Below are positions 1-7,916 of a DNA stretch of 47,852 nt, piece after piece; within the stretch, counting starts at the first letter, position 1, and each line of letters starts with the position of its first letter. The translations under genes and the position numbers were made by a program. The notes under the pieces were generated by a model that was not told the DNA's origin, ran no database searches, and saw nothing but the letters and a program-made list of their open reading frames with translations. This DNA is from CAKUFA01 sp963646285 (lineage in GTDB: Bacteria > Bacillota > Clostridia > Christensenellales > Aristaeellaceae). The stretch is taken from contig CAVIWF010000014.1 of the NCBI GenBank assembly GCA_963646285.1, positions 1 to 47,852 of the forward strand, in the 5' to 3' direction.

Positions 1-30
1 TCTTTTGTTGACACCCTGCATCGCAAATAG

Positions 31-66
31 AACAAACCCCTGCCTTTCTGAAAACAGGGGTTTGTT
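31..66 (-). terminator. Terminator of the FMN coiled-coil gene
   Basis: A 12-bp inverted repeat (AACAAACCCCTG at 31-42 and its complement at 55-66, loop 12) lies about 60 bases past the stop of the minus-strand gene ending at 124. The 3' arm on the minus strand ends in GGTTTGTT. Seen directly; the role as terminator is inferred from position. Confidence 0.65.
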
Positions 67-77
67 GATAGTCTGAG

Positions 78-104
78 AGGAGACGGCTGAACGCCGTCTC
101 CTCC
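78..104 (-). terminator. Second hairpin after the FMN coiled-coil gene
   Basis: GAGGAGACGGC (78-88) and its perfect complement (94-104) form an 11-bp GC-rich stem with a 5-base loop directly after the stop codon at 124. There is no U-tract, so it may protect the mRNA 3' end or act in tandem with the hairpin at 31-66. Confidence 0.5.
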
Positions 105-123
105 AGTAAGAATTGCACGTATT

Positions 124-1323
124 TTAGTCTGCCAGACTGTTCAGGGCTTCCACAATGGCGGTGGATGTGACCGTGGCACCGCTGAGGGCATCCACGCCTT
201 CACCCAGGGTCAAGGGCAGGGTCTTGCCGATGAACTGGGCCAGGAAGTCTTCATCCTCCATGGTACGCTGACCGAAGCCGGGGGTTTCGCCGCTTGCATC
301 CACCTTGATGGAAACAATCTTGCCTTCTGCATCCAAGGTTACAGTAACCTTTACATCACTGGTAAAGCCCTTGGCAGAAGCTGTCTTTTCCACAGGCTCT
401 GCGGCAGGGGCATTCTGGACGTCTGCCAGCTGCTTCTGCAGGTCAGCAATGGTGGCGGCGTCAGCTTCTGCCTTGGTGTTCAGCTCGGCAATGGTAGCAG
501 CGTCCTTCTCTGCCTTGGCGTTCAGCTCGGTAATGGTAGCATCCTTGGCAGCGGATTCTTCCGTCAGGGTCTTCTTGTCTGCTTCCAGTGCTGTGACCTG
601 AGCGGTCAGATCCGTAACCTGGGCTTCCAGCGCCGTTGCGTTTTCGCCGGAGGCGGTAATGGTTGCCGCATGGGTATCTGCCTGGCTTTGGAGCTCGGCA
701 ATGGTGGCGGCATCAGCTTCTGCCTTGGTGTTCAGCTCTGCAATGGCAGCTGCGTCGGTTTCTGCCTTGGCATTCAGCTCTGCAATGGTAGCAGCGTCCG
801 TCTCTGCCTTGGCATTCAGCTCGGTAATGGTAGCATCCTTGGCAGCGGATTCCTCCGTCAGGGTCTTCTTGTCTGCTTCCAGTGCCGTGACCTGTTCCGT
901 CAGGTCAGCTACCTGCTTTTCAAGGTCAGCCTTGGCAGCGGTCAGATCCGTTACGGTCTTCTGAGCTTCATCCTTGGCGGCATTGGCAGTGGTCAGTTCC
1001 TCATTCAGGGTTGCGTTGGTGGTCTTCAGCTCGTCCACCTGGGTTTGTAGTTCAGCTGCACGGGCGGTTGCTTCCTCCAGGCTGGTGTTTGCTTCCTTCA
1101 GCTTGTCCTCCACCTCCGACAGCTGAGCCTGCAAGGTTTCCTTCTCGGCGGCAATGGTTTCCCAGCTGGTGCGGCTGGTGGTCAATTCCTCATTCAGGGA
1201 AGCAATCTGCCCATTCAGGGAGCTCCGCTGGGTTGCCAACATAATGGCCAGCACAACAGCCACCAGCAGCACGGCGCACAGCAGAATCAGGTTAACATTC
1301 TTCTTGTTCTTGGCTTCGCTCAT
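124..1323 (-). CDS. Membrane-anchored coiled-coil protein with C-terminal FMN-binding domain
   Basis: 399 residues. A short basic N-terminus is followed by one membrane helix (about 11-30), then a very long extracytosolic coiled coil (about 33-300) built of heptads and of a 14-residue unit like KAEADAATIAELNT. The last 85 or so residues form an FMN_bind domain with the flavinylation signature D-A-L-S-G-A-T (Thr384), the kind of threonine to which ApbE attaches FMN covalently. The likely role is an outward-facing electron carrier held away from the membrane on a stalk; that is inference from the domains. The start is supported by GGAGGAG six bases upstream. The coiled coil contains a recent internal duplication (481-600 against 775-894, about 115 of 120 bases identical). 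The gene lies 63 bases after another coiled-coil membrane protein. No ApbE transferase is in the window. Confidence 0.85.
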   Translation of the reverse strand: MSEAKNKKNVNLILLCAVLLVAVVLAIMLATQRSSLNGQIASLNEELTTSRTSWETIAAEKETLQAQLSEVEDKLKEANTSLEEATARAAELQTQVDELKTTNATLNEELTTANAAKDEAQKTVTDLTAAKADLEKQVADLTEQVTALEADKKTLTEESAAKDATITELNAKAETDAATIAELNAKAETDAAAIAELNTKAEADAATIAELQSQADTHAATITASGENATALEAQVTDLTAQVTALEADKKTLTEESAAKDATITELNAKAEKDAATIAELNTKAEADAATIADLQKQLADVQNAPAAEPVEKTASAKGFTSDVKVTVTLDAEGKIVSIKVDASGETPGFGQRTMEDEDFLAQFIGKTLPLTLGEGVDALSGATVTSTAIVEALNSLAD

Positions 1324-1386
1324 GTGTACTCCTCCATTTCATGTTCAGGATAACGATCTATCTTCACGCACAATGCGTGGGATACC

Positions 1387-1830
1387 TTATTTTTCAAGCT
1401 GCTGCCGAAGGGTGTCAAGCTGCTGCTGCAATGCGTCGATTTCCTTTTGCAGATCCTCCGCCTGCTGCCTTGCTTCCGTCTCCTCTTTTTTTGCCCCTTC
1501 GATGGCTGCCTCCAGCGTTTGCTTCTCCTCCCGCAGGGTTTTCCGCTGGGTCTTCAGATCCGTCACCGTGGCCTGTGCCGCCTCTGCTTCCGGCAGCACC
1601 GTATCCAGCTCCGCCTGGGTCTGAGGCAGCTTTTCCACCACCTGATCGTACTCGTACTGCTGCTTCTTCTCCCTTTGGTGGCTGGTATCAACGCTCCGTG
1701 TCAGATCTTCCACCTGATACCGCAAGGAAACATCCTCCACCGTGCAGTAGGCAACAACGACGCACACCGAAAGCATCACCAGGGCAAATACCAAGCGAAA
1801 CCACATCGGCAGGTCTGTTGAATGTCGCAT
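1387..1830 (-). CDS. Small coiled-coil membrane protein, function unknown
   Basis: 147 residues from the ATG at 1830, chosen because GGGAGG precedes it; the frame remains open further upstream without a better start. One membrane helix (about residues 10-28) follows a short N-terminus, then an uninterrupted coiled coil of Glu/Gln/Leu-rich heptads runs to the end. The plan resembles DivIC/FtsL-type or spacer proteins, but no family motif is visible and it has no FMN domain. It sits between uvrA and the FMN-binding coiled-coil gene, same strand, and has the same membrane-plus-stalk architecture as that neighbour, so the two may work together. Function is not recognised. Confidence 0.7.
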   Translation of the reverse strand: MRHSTDLPMWFRLVFALVMLSVCVVVAYCTVEDVSLRYQVEDLTRSVDTSHQREKKQQYEYDQVVEKLPQTQAELDTVLPEAEAAQATVTDLKTQRKTLREEKQTLEAAIEGAKKEETEARQQAEDLQKEIDALQQQLDTLRQQLEK

Positions 1831-1863
1831 CAGGCAAAAAACCTCCCACTTGAATCTTGTTTT

Positions 1864-1869
1864 ATTGTA
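1864..1869 (-). promoter_or_regulatory. Extended -10 promoter for the coiled-coil pair
   Basis: On the minus strand TGTTACAAT (an extended -10, TGnTACAAT) lies about 35 bases before the ATG at 1830. The -35 region is weak and T-rich. Seen directly; the assignment is inference. Confidence 0.4.
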
Positions 1870-1902
1870 ACATACATTCCTGAAAAAGAAAAGCAAAGCA
1901 AC

Positions 1903-1943
1903 AAAATAAAACAGCGGATGCACCGATTGCTCAGTACATCCGC
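1903..1943 (-). terminator. Terminator of uvrA
   Basis: GCGGATG (1914-1920) pairs with CATCCGC (1937-1943). On the minus strand the stem is followed by TGTTTTATTTTG. It lies ten bases past the uvrA stop. Confidence 0.65.
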
Positions 1944-1953
1944 CATCATTGAT

Positions 1954-4788
1954 TCACTTTTTTTCCAGCACAGGCTTCAGGTATTGCCCGGTAAAGGAAG
2001 CCGGGCAGGCTGCCACCTCTTCCGGGGTGCCGGTGCACACCACGCTGCCGCCCCCGTCTCCCCCTTCGGGGCCCAGGTCAATCAGGTAATCCGCTACCTT
2101 GATCACGTCCAGGTTGTGCTCAATGACCATCACCGAATTGCCTGCATCCGTCAGCCGCTGAAGCACCGCAATGAGCCGATCCACATCCGCCATGTGCAGC
2201 CCGGTGGTAGGCTCATCCAGCAGGTAAATCGTTCTGCCCGTATCCCGGCGGCTCAGCTCCGTAGCCAGCTTCACCCGCTGGGCTTCACCGCCGGACAGGG
2301 TGGTAGACGCCTGCCCCAGCTTCATGTAGCCCAAGCCCACATCGTAAAGGGTTTCCAGCTTGCGGCAGATGCCTACATGGTTTTCAAAGAAGTGCATGGC
2401 CTCTTCCACGTTCATGTCCAGCACTTCGTAAATGTTCTTCCCTTTGTAGGTCACTTCCAGGGTTTCCCGGTTATAGCGTTTCCCCTTGCACACCTCGCAG
2501 GGCACGAAAATATCCGGCAGAAAGTGCATTTCGATTTTCAGCAGACCGTCGCCCCCGCAGGCTTCGCACCGCCCGCCCTTCACATTGAAGGAGAAGCGGT
2601 TTTCTTTATAGCCCCTGGCCTTTGCTTCCGGGCATTGGGCGAAGATTTTGCGAATCATGTCGAACAGGCCGGTGTAGGTGGCCGGATTGCTTCTGGGCGT
2701 ACGGCCAATGGGGCTTTGATCGATCATGATGATTTTGTCCAGCTGTTCCACGCCTTCCATGGCACAGAACTTGCCGGGGCGTGTTTTGGCACGGTTCAGC
2801 ACCCGTGCCAGATGCTTGTACAGGATTTCATTGACCAGGCTGCTCTTTCCAGAGCCGCTGACGCCGGTAACACAGCACAGCACCCCCAGAGGCACCTGCA
2901 CGTCAATGTTTTTCAGGTTATGTTCCTGGGCGCCTCGAATGGTCAGCCAACCAGCAGGTGCACGCCGCTTCTCCGGCACAGCAATCCTCTTTTTGCCGGA
3001 AAGATATTGTCCCGTCAAGCTTTCCGGACAGGCTTTAATATCCTCCACCGTGCCCTGCGCCACAATACGGCCGCCGTGAATGCCCGCTCCCGGGCCTACA
3101 TCCACAATCCAATCAGCGGCATACATAGTATCTTCATCGTGTTCCACCACAATGAGGGTATTGCCTAAGTCCCGCATTCGCTTCAGGGTATTGATCAGCT
3201 TCTGGTTATCCCTTTGATGCAGGCCGATGGACGGCTCATCCAGCACGTACAGCACGCCCATCAAGGCGGAACCGATTTGGGTCGCCAAGCGGATGCGCTG
3301 GGCTTCTCCGCCGGAAAGGGTGCCTGCCGCCCGGCCAAGGGTCAGGTAGCCCAGCCCCACGTCCATCAGGAAGCCCAGCCGGGCATCGATTTCCTTCAGG
3401 ATCTGGGCGGCGATCATGGATTCTTTTTCCGTCAGATTCAGGTTTTGAAAAAAATTCCGGGCTTCATAAATCGGCCATGCGGATACATCTGCCAGATTCC
3501 TGCCGTTCACCGTTACCCCAAGGGCTTCCGGCTTCAGCCGCTGGCCGTGGCAGGCAGGGCATTCTTCCTCTGCCATGTATTCCTCATAGGCCTGCTTCAT
3601 TACGTCGGATTTGGTTTCCATGTACCGCCGTTCCATGGTGGGGATGATTCCTTCAAAGGCCGTGGCATACTCTGCCATGCCCCGGGGGCCTTCATAATGG
3701 ATGGTCAGTTTTTCCTTTCCCGTGCCATACAGGATGGCCTTCCAGGCTTCCTTGGAAAAATCCTTCACCGGCGTATCCAGGGTAAAGCCGTATTTTTCCC
3801 CCATGGCGGCGAAATACTGGGCAGCAATGCCGTTATCCTCTTCTGCATTAAAGCCCATGGCATTCAGGGCGCCCTGCCGAAGGCTTTTATCCTTATCCGG
3901 GAAAAGGATGTCCTGGCTGATTTTCATCCGTGTGCCCAAGCCGGAGCATTCCGGGCAGGCACCGAAGGGACTGTTGAAGGAAAACATCCGGGGGGCAAGT
4001 TCTTCAATGGAAATGCCGCAGTCCGGGCAGGCGTAATTCATGGAACACAGCATTTCCCCCTTGTCGAACAGGTCAAAGACCACCAGTCCGCCGGACTGAC
4101 CGGCTGCCGTTTCGATGGAATCCGTCAGCCGCTGGCGCATTTCCTTGCCGGAGCGCACAATCAGCCGATCCACCACAAATTCGATGGTGTGCTTCTTCTT
4201 TTTGTCCAGCTCCGGCGTATCATCCAGCTCGTACATTGCCCCGTCAATCCGCACACGAACGAAGCCGCTTTTCCGTGCCTTTTCCAGCATGGCGGCATGC
4301 TCGCCCTTGCGTGCCCGCACCACAGGCGCAAGCACCTGCAGCCGTGTGCCCTCCGGGTACTGGAGCACCGCATCCACCATTTGATCCACCGTCTGCTGCT
4401 TGATTTCCTTGCCGCAGACCGGGCAGTGGGGAATGCCGATTCTCGCCCACAAAAGCCGCAGATAATCGTAAATTTCCGTCACCGTGCCTACCGTTGACCG
4501 GGGATTGCGGCTGGTGGTTTTCTGGTCAATGGAAATGGCCGGACTCAGGCCTTCAATGGCATCCACGTCCGGCTTTTCCATCTGCCCCAGAAACTGCCGG
4601 GCATAGCTGGAAAGGGACTCCACATACCGCCGCTGGCCTTCCGCATAAATGGTATCAAAGGCCAGACTGCTCTTGCCTGAGCCTGACAGGCCGGTGAAAA
4701 CCACCAGCTTGTTTCTCGGCACGGTCAGGCTGACATTCTGCAGGTTATGTTCTCTCGCACCGCGGATGATCAGGGCATCGTTGGACAT
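1954..4788 (-). CDS. uvrA: Excinuclease ABC subunit A (UvrA)
   Basis: 944 residues, the normal size for UvrA, the DNA-damage sensor of nucleotide excision repair; it dimerises, loads UvrB at lesions and acts in the cytoplasm. Both ABC ATPase modules are visible. The N-terminal Walker A is GLSGSGKSS (about residues 33-41) and the C-terminal one is GVSGSGKSS. Both signature motifs are intact (LSGGEAQRIRLA and LSGGEAQRVKLA), as are the two LLDEP/VLDEP Walker B segments. Zinc-finger cysteine pairs appear as CPVCG, CPDCG...CPECSG and CEACGG...CEVCKG. The start ATG at 4788 follows an AGGTG-type site. It begins 16 bases after the DUF362 gene and is probably cotranscribed with it from the promoter near 5950-5977. 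Nothing is missing or truncated. Confidence 0.97.
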   Translation of the reverse strand: MSNDALIIRGAREHNLQNVSLTVPRNKLVVFTGLSGSGKSSLAFDTIYAEGQRRYVESLSSYARQFLGQMEKPDVDAIEGLSPAISIDQKTTSRNPRSTVGTVTEIYDYLRLLWARIGIPHCPVCGKEIKQQTVDQMVDAVLQYPEGTRLQVLAPVVRARKGEHAAMLEKARKSGFVRVRIDGAMYELDDTPELDKKKKHTIEFVVDRLIVRSGKEMRQRLTDSIETAAGQSGGLVVFDLFDKGEMLCSMNYACPDCGISIEELAPRMFSFNSPFGACPECSGLGTRMKISQDILFPDKDKSLRQGALNAMGFNAEEDNGIAAQYFAAMGEKYGFTLDTPVKDFSKEAWKAILYGTGKEKLTIHYEGPRGMAEYATAFEGIIPTMERRYMETKSDVMKQAYEEYMAEEECPACHGQRLKPEALGVTVNGRNLADVSAWPIYEARNFFQNLNLTEKESMIAAQILKEIDARLGFLMDVGLGYLTLGRAAGTLSGGEAQRIRLATQIGSALMGVLYVLDEPSIGLHQRDNQKLINTLKRMRDLGNTLIVVEHDEDTMYAADWIVDVGPGAGIHGGRIVAQGTVEDIKACPESLTGQYLSGKKRIAVPEKRRAPAGWLTIRGAQEHNLKNIDVQVPLGVLCCVTGVSGSGKSSLVNEILYKHLARVLNRAKTRPGKFCAMEGVEQLDKIIMIDQSPIGRTPRSNPATYTGLFDMIRKIFAQCPEAKARGYKENRFSFNVKGGRCEACGGDGLLKIEMHFLPDIFVPCEVCKGKRYNRETLEVTYKGKNIYEVLDMNVEEAMHFFENHVGICRKLETLYDVGLGYMKLGQASTTLSGGEAQRVKLATELSRRDTGRTIYLLDEPTTGLHMADVDRLIAVLQRLTDAGNSVMVIEHNLDVIKVADYLIDLGPEGGDGGGSVVCTGTPEEVAACPASFTGQYLKPVLEKK

Positions 4789-4804
4789 GGATACACCTCG
4801 TACA

Positions 4805-5911
4805 TTACTTGATGGTAATCAATTCATACTCTCTGGTACCCAGGCCGATCTTTTCGCCGTGGGACAGCTGCATCTGCCAATGGGTATCCGGGTAGCTATT
4901 ATGGAAGTGATCTTCGCTTTGGTGGGGCATCTCGCTCAGGCGGGAGCCGGGAATGGGTTCCTGCTTCAGGCAGGCATCAGCACAGGCCTGATCCAGTGCC
5001 ACAGGGTCAAAGCTGGCGAACATGCCTACATCCGGCAGGATGGGCAAGTCATTTTCTGCATGGCAGTCGCAGCAGGGGCTGATGTCCATGACCAGAGAGA
5101 TGTGGAACTGAGGTCGATCCTTCACCACAGCCAGGGCGTATTCCGCCATTTTGCAGCAGAGCAGATCGTTGGTCTCATCCCCGGCGGCATAGGTAGCGTC
5201 CTTGGGGCATACGCCGATGCACCGGCCGCAGCCCACGCACTTGTTGTGATCAATGGAGGCCTTGTGATTGGTAATGGTAATGGCGCTGTGGGCGCAGATT
5301 TTTTGGCACCGGCCGCAGCCCACGCACACGCTCTGATCCACATCCGGCTTGCCGGCGGAATGCTGCTCCATCTTGCCTGCACGGGAGCCGCAGCCCATGC
5401 CGATGTTCTTGATGGTGCCGCCAAAGCCCGTTCCCTCGTGGCCCTTAAAGTGGGTCAGGCTGACAAAGGCATCCGCATCCATAATGGCACGGCCAATCTT
5501 TGCTTCCTTCACATAGTCGCCGTTGATGGGCACAAGGGTTTCATCCGTACCCTTCAGGCCGTCAGCAATCAGCACATGGCAGCCCGTGTTGTAGGGATTG
5601 AAGCCATTCTGATAAGCCGTCTCAATATGATCCAGCGCATTCTTCCGGCTGCCCACATACAGGGTGTTGCAGTCCGTCAGGAAGGGACGACCGCCCAGCC
5701 CCTTGATGTGATCCGCCACCACCCGGGCATAGTTGGGGCGCAGGAAGGCCAGGTTGCCCATCTCGCCGAAGTGAATCTTAATGGCCGTGAATTTATCCTG
5801 AAAATCAATGCTGTCCATGCCTGCCTTGGTCATCAGCTTATCCAGCTTATCCAGCAGGGACGTGGTGTTGTGGGTACGCAAATCCGTAAAATACACCTTC
5901 GAAGCGCTCAT
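4805..5911 (-). CDS. DUF362 protein with two [4Fe-4S] ferredoxin motifs
   Basis: 368 residues from the ATG at 5911, chosen because GGAGG sits seven bases upstream; an in-frame codon six residues earlier lacks a site. The N-terminal two thirds match the DUF362 family, including H-F-G-E-x-G-N-L and L-T-H-F-K-G-H segments. Two ferredoxin motifs follow in the middle, CVGCGRCQKICA and CVGCGRCIGVCP. The first lacks the usual Pro after the fourth Cys. A further CCDCH motif lies near the C-terminus. The domain is common in anaerobes and is thought to be redox-linked, but its reaction is not established. It is the first gene of a two-gene unit with uvrA. No signal peptide, so cytoplasmic. Confidence 0.88.
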   Translation of the reverse strand: MSASKVYFTDLRTHNTTSLLDKLDKLMTKAGMDSIDFQDKFTAIKIHFGEMGNLAFLRPNYARVVADHIKGLGGRPFLTDCNTLYVGSRKNALDHIETAYQNGFNPYNTGCHVLIADGLKGTDETLVPINGDYVKEAKIGRAIMDADAFVSLTHFKGHEGTGFGGTIKNIGMGCGSRAGKMEQHSAGKPDVDQSVCVGCGRCQKICAHSAITITNHKASIDHNKCVGCGRCIGVCPKDATYAAGDETNDLLCCKMAEYALAVVKDRPQFHISLVMDISPCCDCHAENDLPILPDVGMFASFDPVALDQACADACLKQEPIPGSRLSEMPHQSEDHFHNSYPDTHWQMQLSHGEKIGLGTREYELITIK

Positions 5912-5949
5912 GTTTTTTCCTCCTACCATCTACCATGATGTTCCCGAAT

Positions 5950-5983
5950 AGTTTATCACATCTTTCCCGCTTGTCAACGGGAA
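5950..5983 (-). promoter_or_regulatory. Promoter of the DUF362-uvrA unit with overlapping palindrome
   Basis: On the minus strand TTGACA (5972-5977) and TAAACT (5950-5955) are 16 bases apart. An inverted repeat TTCCCG-N8-CGGGAA (5964-5983) contains the -35 box in its centre, so a bound protein would block RNA polymerase. Sequence seen directly; operator role inferred. Confidence 0.55.
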
Positions 5984-6024
5984 CACGAACGTGCATTCAT
6001 CTGCCTGTGCTCTAGCTCCATGAT

Positions 6025-6058
6025 GAAAAAAAGCCCTGACTGCTCGCAGTCAAAGCCT
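6025..6058 (-). terminator. Rho-independent terminator of the kinase gene
   Basis: On the minus strand a stem centred on GACTG-cgag-CAGTC, extended by G-T pairs and GGC/GCC, runs into a T-run (complement of 6025-6032). It lies 40 bases past the stop of the gene at 6097-6678. Confidence 0.75.
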
Positions 6059-6096
6059 TTCTTCCTATTGTTGTCAGTTTGTTTGTTGTTCAGCCG

Positions 6097-6678
6097 TCAG
6101 GAAAGCATTCTCGTCAGGTACTCCAAGGAGGCCTTCAATTCTTCCTGACTGTTGTTGTTCACCACGAAGAATTCATCCGTTACCGTACGGTCGTTCAGCA
6201 GGCCGGGAATATCGTAGTTCACCTTGGCGCTGTACTCGTCCCAGTGCTGAATCTTCCACACGTCCCGGTCACTGTTCCGTGCCAGCATCCGCTGATGCAC
6301 CACTTCCGGGTCTGTCTTCACCCAGATAACAGCCAGCTTTACGCCCTTCTTGTTCAGGCGCAGGCGCAGGTTCCGCATGTACTCCGCATCCCGCACTTCC
6401 CGGGTGAAGGGAGCGTTGATCAGGCAGCGATCCGCATAGTCCAGGGATTCCAGTGCCAGATCCACAACGGCATCGTACTCGTAATTGCGGATGTTATCCT
6501 CAAAAAACTTGGAAGACCGATTATATTCCTGCCCGGCCACAACAAAAATCTGCTTGGACAATACGATCAGCGTATCCTTGTCCAGGTAGACAATAGGATT
6601 CAGGGCACGAGCCAGCATCTTTGAAACATAGGTCTTGCCGCAGGCAGGCGGCGATGTTACCAGAATCAGGTGCTTCAT
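6097..6678 (-). CDS. P-loop (AAA/zeta-toxin-like) kinase, substrate unknown
   Basis: 193 residues. The N-terminus carries a Walker A loop, TSPPACGKTYVSK (about residues 8-20), straight after the first beta strand. This is the layout of small nucleotide or metabolite kinases and of zeta-toxin-like proteins. A D-K-D-T segment (about 34-37) could hold the substrate or Mg2+, and later segments (IWVKTDPEVVHQRMLARN) look like the Arg-containing lid of such kinases. No antitoxin-like partner is adjacent, so a toxin role is not supported. It is a single gene with its own promoter (6728-6756) and terminator. It diverges from the MerR regulator at 6986. The substrate cannot be read from the sequence. 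Confidence 0.75.
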   Translation of the reverse strand: MKHLILVTSPPACGKTYVSKMLARALNPIVYLDKDTLIVLSKQIFVVAGQEYNRSSKFFEDNIRNYEYDAVVDLALESLDYADRCLINAPFTREVRDAEYMRNLRLRLNKKGVKLAVIWVKTDPEVVHQRMLARNSDRDVWKIQHWDEYSAKVNYDIPGLLNDRTVTDEFFVVNNNSQEELKASLEYLTRMLS

Positions 6679-6727
6679 GGGTTTCCACCGACCTCTTTCG
6701 GTTAATTTCTATGAAAAAACGCTTTGA

Positions 6728-6769
6728 ATTGTAACCAATATGACGTGAATTGTCAATAATATGTCGTGA
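6728..6769 (-). promoter_or_regulatory. Kinase promoter flanked by 12-bp direct repeats
   Basis: On the minus strand TTGACA (6751-6756) and TACAAT (6728-6733) have a 17-base spacer. On the plus strand the 12-mers AATATGACGTGA (6737-6748) and AATATGTCGTGA (6758-6769) differ at one base and repeat every 21 bases, straddling the -35 box. They look like a two-site operator. The rest of 6679-6899 shows no gene. Confidence 0.6.
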
Positions 6770-6899
6770 GCTCCCATTTTTTTCGTAATGAAAGCATTAC
6801 CATACGCTAATGAACCTTGTCAAAATGAACAAAGTCAAGGATCCTTTCGCCAGCATTTTAGAAAAAGCTTATCAAGGATTCACTGGATTTGAAATTTTC

Positions 6900-6928
6900 T
6901 TGCTTTCCTGCAAGGATTCGGCTACAAT
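6900..6928 (+). promoter_or_regulatory. Promoter of the MerR regulator
   Basis: TTGCTT (6900-6905), a 17-base spacer and TACAAT (6923-6928), 57 bases before the GTG start at 6986. Confidence 0.6.
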
Positions 6929-6985
6929 AAGGACACAAACCAATAGTTGCTTTCGGTTTTTGCAAGCGGCAAAGGATGTGATACG

Positions 6986-7777
6986 GTGCAATATTTAATC
7001 GGTGAAGTCGCCCGTGCCATGGGGTTGACCCCTGCTGCCCTCCACTTCTACGAGCGGGTGGGCGTTAGTGAAGTGCGCATCAGCAACAAAACCCGGCGGC
7101 AGTATTCTGTTCGCGATGTTTTGCGCCTGGCCAGCTATCGCAAGTATCGCACCATGGAGCTGCCCATGAAGGAAATCGCCAGGCAGTTTGCCGATGAGGA
7201 AGGCTCCTTTGAGGAGATCGGCGACAGGCTGGAACAGCAGGCCATCCTTACCCTGGAAATGGTGGAGAAGTACCGGCAGCTTCATGAGGACATCAGCTGG
7301 TTCCATAAGGCTATTGCCCGCTCCACCGGCCGCATGGAGCACATTGATGTGGCTGGTATGCCGGAATCCTACGTGCTGTCCTACGGCCCGGACGGGGTCA
7401 TCAGCCACAGCAAGGAGGAGCAGCTGTGCCTTGCCCAGTGGCTGGAGCACATGCCTTCCACCCGCATCAGCGAGATTTGTGACCCGGATGGAAACGCCCG
7501 GTTTGCCTACAGCATTGACCTGCATCGTGGGCAGGCACTGGGGCTGGATCAAACCCCCGGGGTATTCACCATTACTTCAAAGCCTGCCCTGCACACCTAC
7601 ATTTCCCGGCCAAGGACATACAGCGAGCAGCCAGAAGTCACCTTTGCCCTGCTGCGCACCTATCTGGAGGAGCACGGCTTCACCCAGGACGGCGTCGGGC
7701 TGGGCATCGACCTATGCGTATCCCGGGCAGGCAGTGAGCGGAACACCCTATGTGAAGTTTGGCTTCCAATTAAATAG
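6986..7777 (+). CDS. MerR-family transcriptional regulator with C-terminal effector domain
   Basis: 263 residues if translation starts at the GTG at 6986, where the HTH begins at once (V-Q-Y-L-I-G-E-V-A-R) and AAAGGA lies upstream; an upstream in-frame start would add 13 unrelated residues. The N-terminal winged helix shows the MerR pattern: GEVARAMGLTPAALHFYERVG, then an R-R-Q-Y-S-V-R-D segment. It is followed by a linking helix and a C-terminal domain of about 150 residues resembling GyrI-like multi-ligand pockets. No metal-binding cysteine set is present, so the effector is likely organic. It lies directly upstream of the flavoprotein reductase, whose promoter has the 19-base spacer typical of MerR-controlled promoters. 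It is therefore the likely activator of that gene. The ligand is unknown and could be the substrate of the reductase. Confidence 0.88.
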   Translation: MQYLIGEVARAMGLTPAALHFYERVGVSEVRISNKTRRQYSVRDVLRLASYRKYRTMELPMKEIARQFADEEGSFEEIGDRLEQQAILTLEMVEKYRQLHEDISWFHKAIARSTGRMEHIDVAGMPESYVLSYGPDGVISHSKEEQLCLAQWLEHMPSTRISEICDPDGNARFAYSIDLHRGQALGLDQTPGVFTITSKPALHTYISRPRTYSEQPEVTFALLRTYLEEHGFTQDGVGLGIDLCVSRAGSERNTLCEVWLPIK

Positions 7778-7829
7778 CGAATCTTTTTTCCTCACTTTTG
7801 ATGAAATGCGAAAAAAGTGTGAAAAATTC

Positions 7830-7860
7830 TTGAACCGAAAGTAACTTTATGATGTATACT
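7830..7860 (+). promoter_or_regulatory. MerR-type promoter with 19-bp spacer before the flavoprotein reductase
   Basis: TTGAAC (7830-7835) and TATACT (7855-7860) are separated by 19 bases instead of 17. The spacer contains the dyad AAAGT-A-ACTTT (7838-7848). Over-long spacers with a central dyad are the hallmark of promoters that MerR proteins twist into activity, and the MerR gene ends 52 bases upstream. Confidence 0.65.
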
Positions 7861-7916
7861 AGGTTCGTAGGCATTGATAGGTTTTTGTCAATGACATCAT
7901 GAAGGAGGAAAGAAAA

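Noticed and set aside
1822..5938. Long plus-strand frames opposite uvrA and the DUF362 gene
   Set aside because: They have no family motifs and mirror well-identified minus-strand genes.
6097..6678. Zeta-type toxin of a toxin-antitoxin pair
   Set aside because: The P-loop is compatible, but no small antitoxin gene is adjacent and the gene has its own promoter and terminator.
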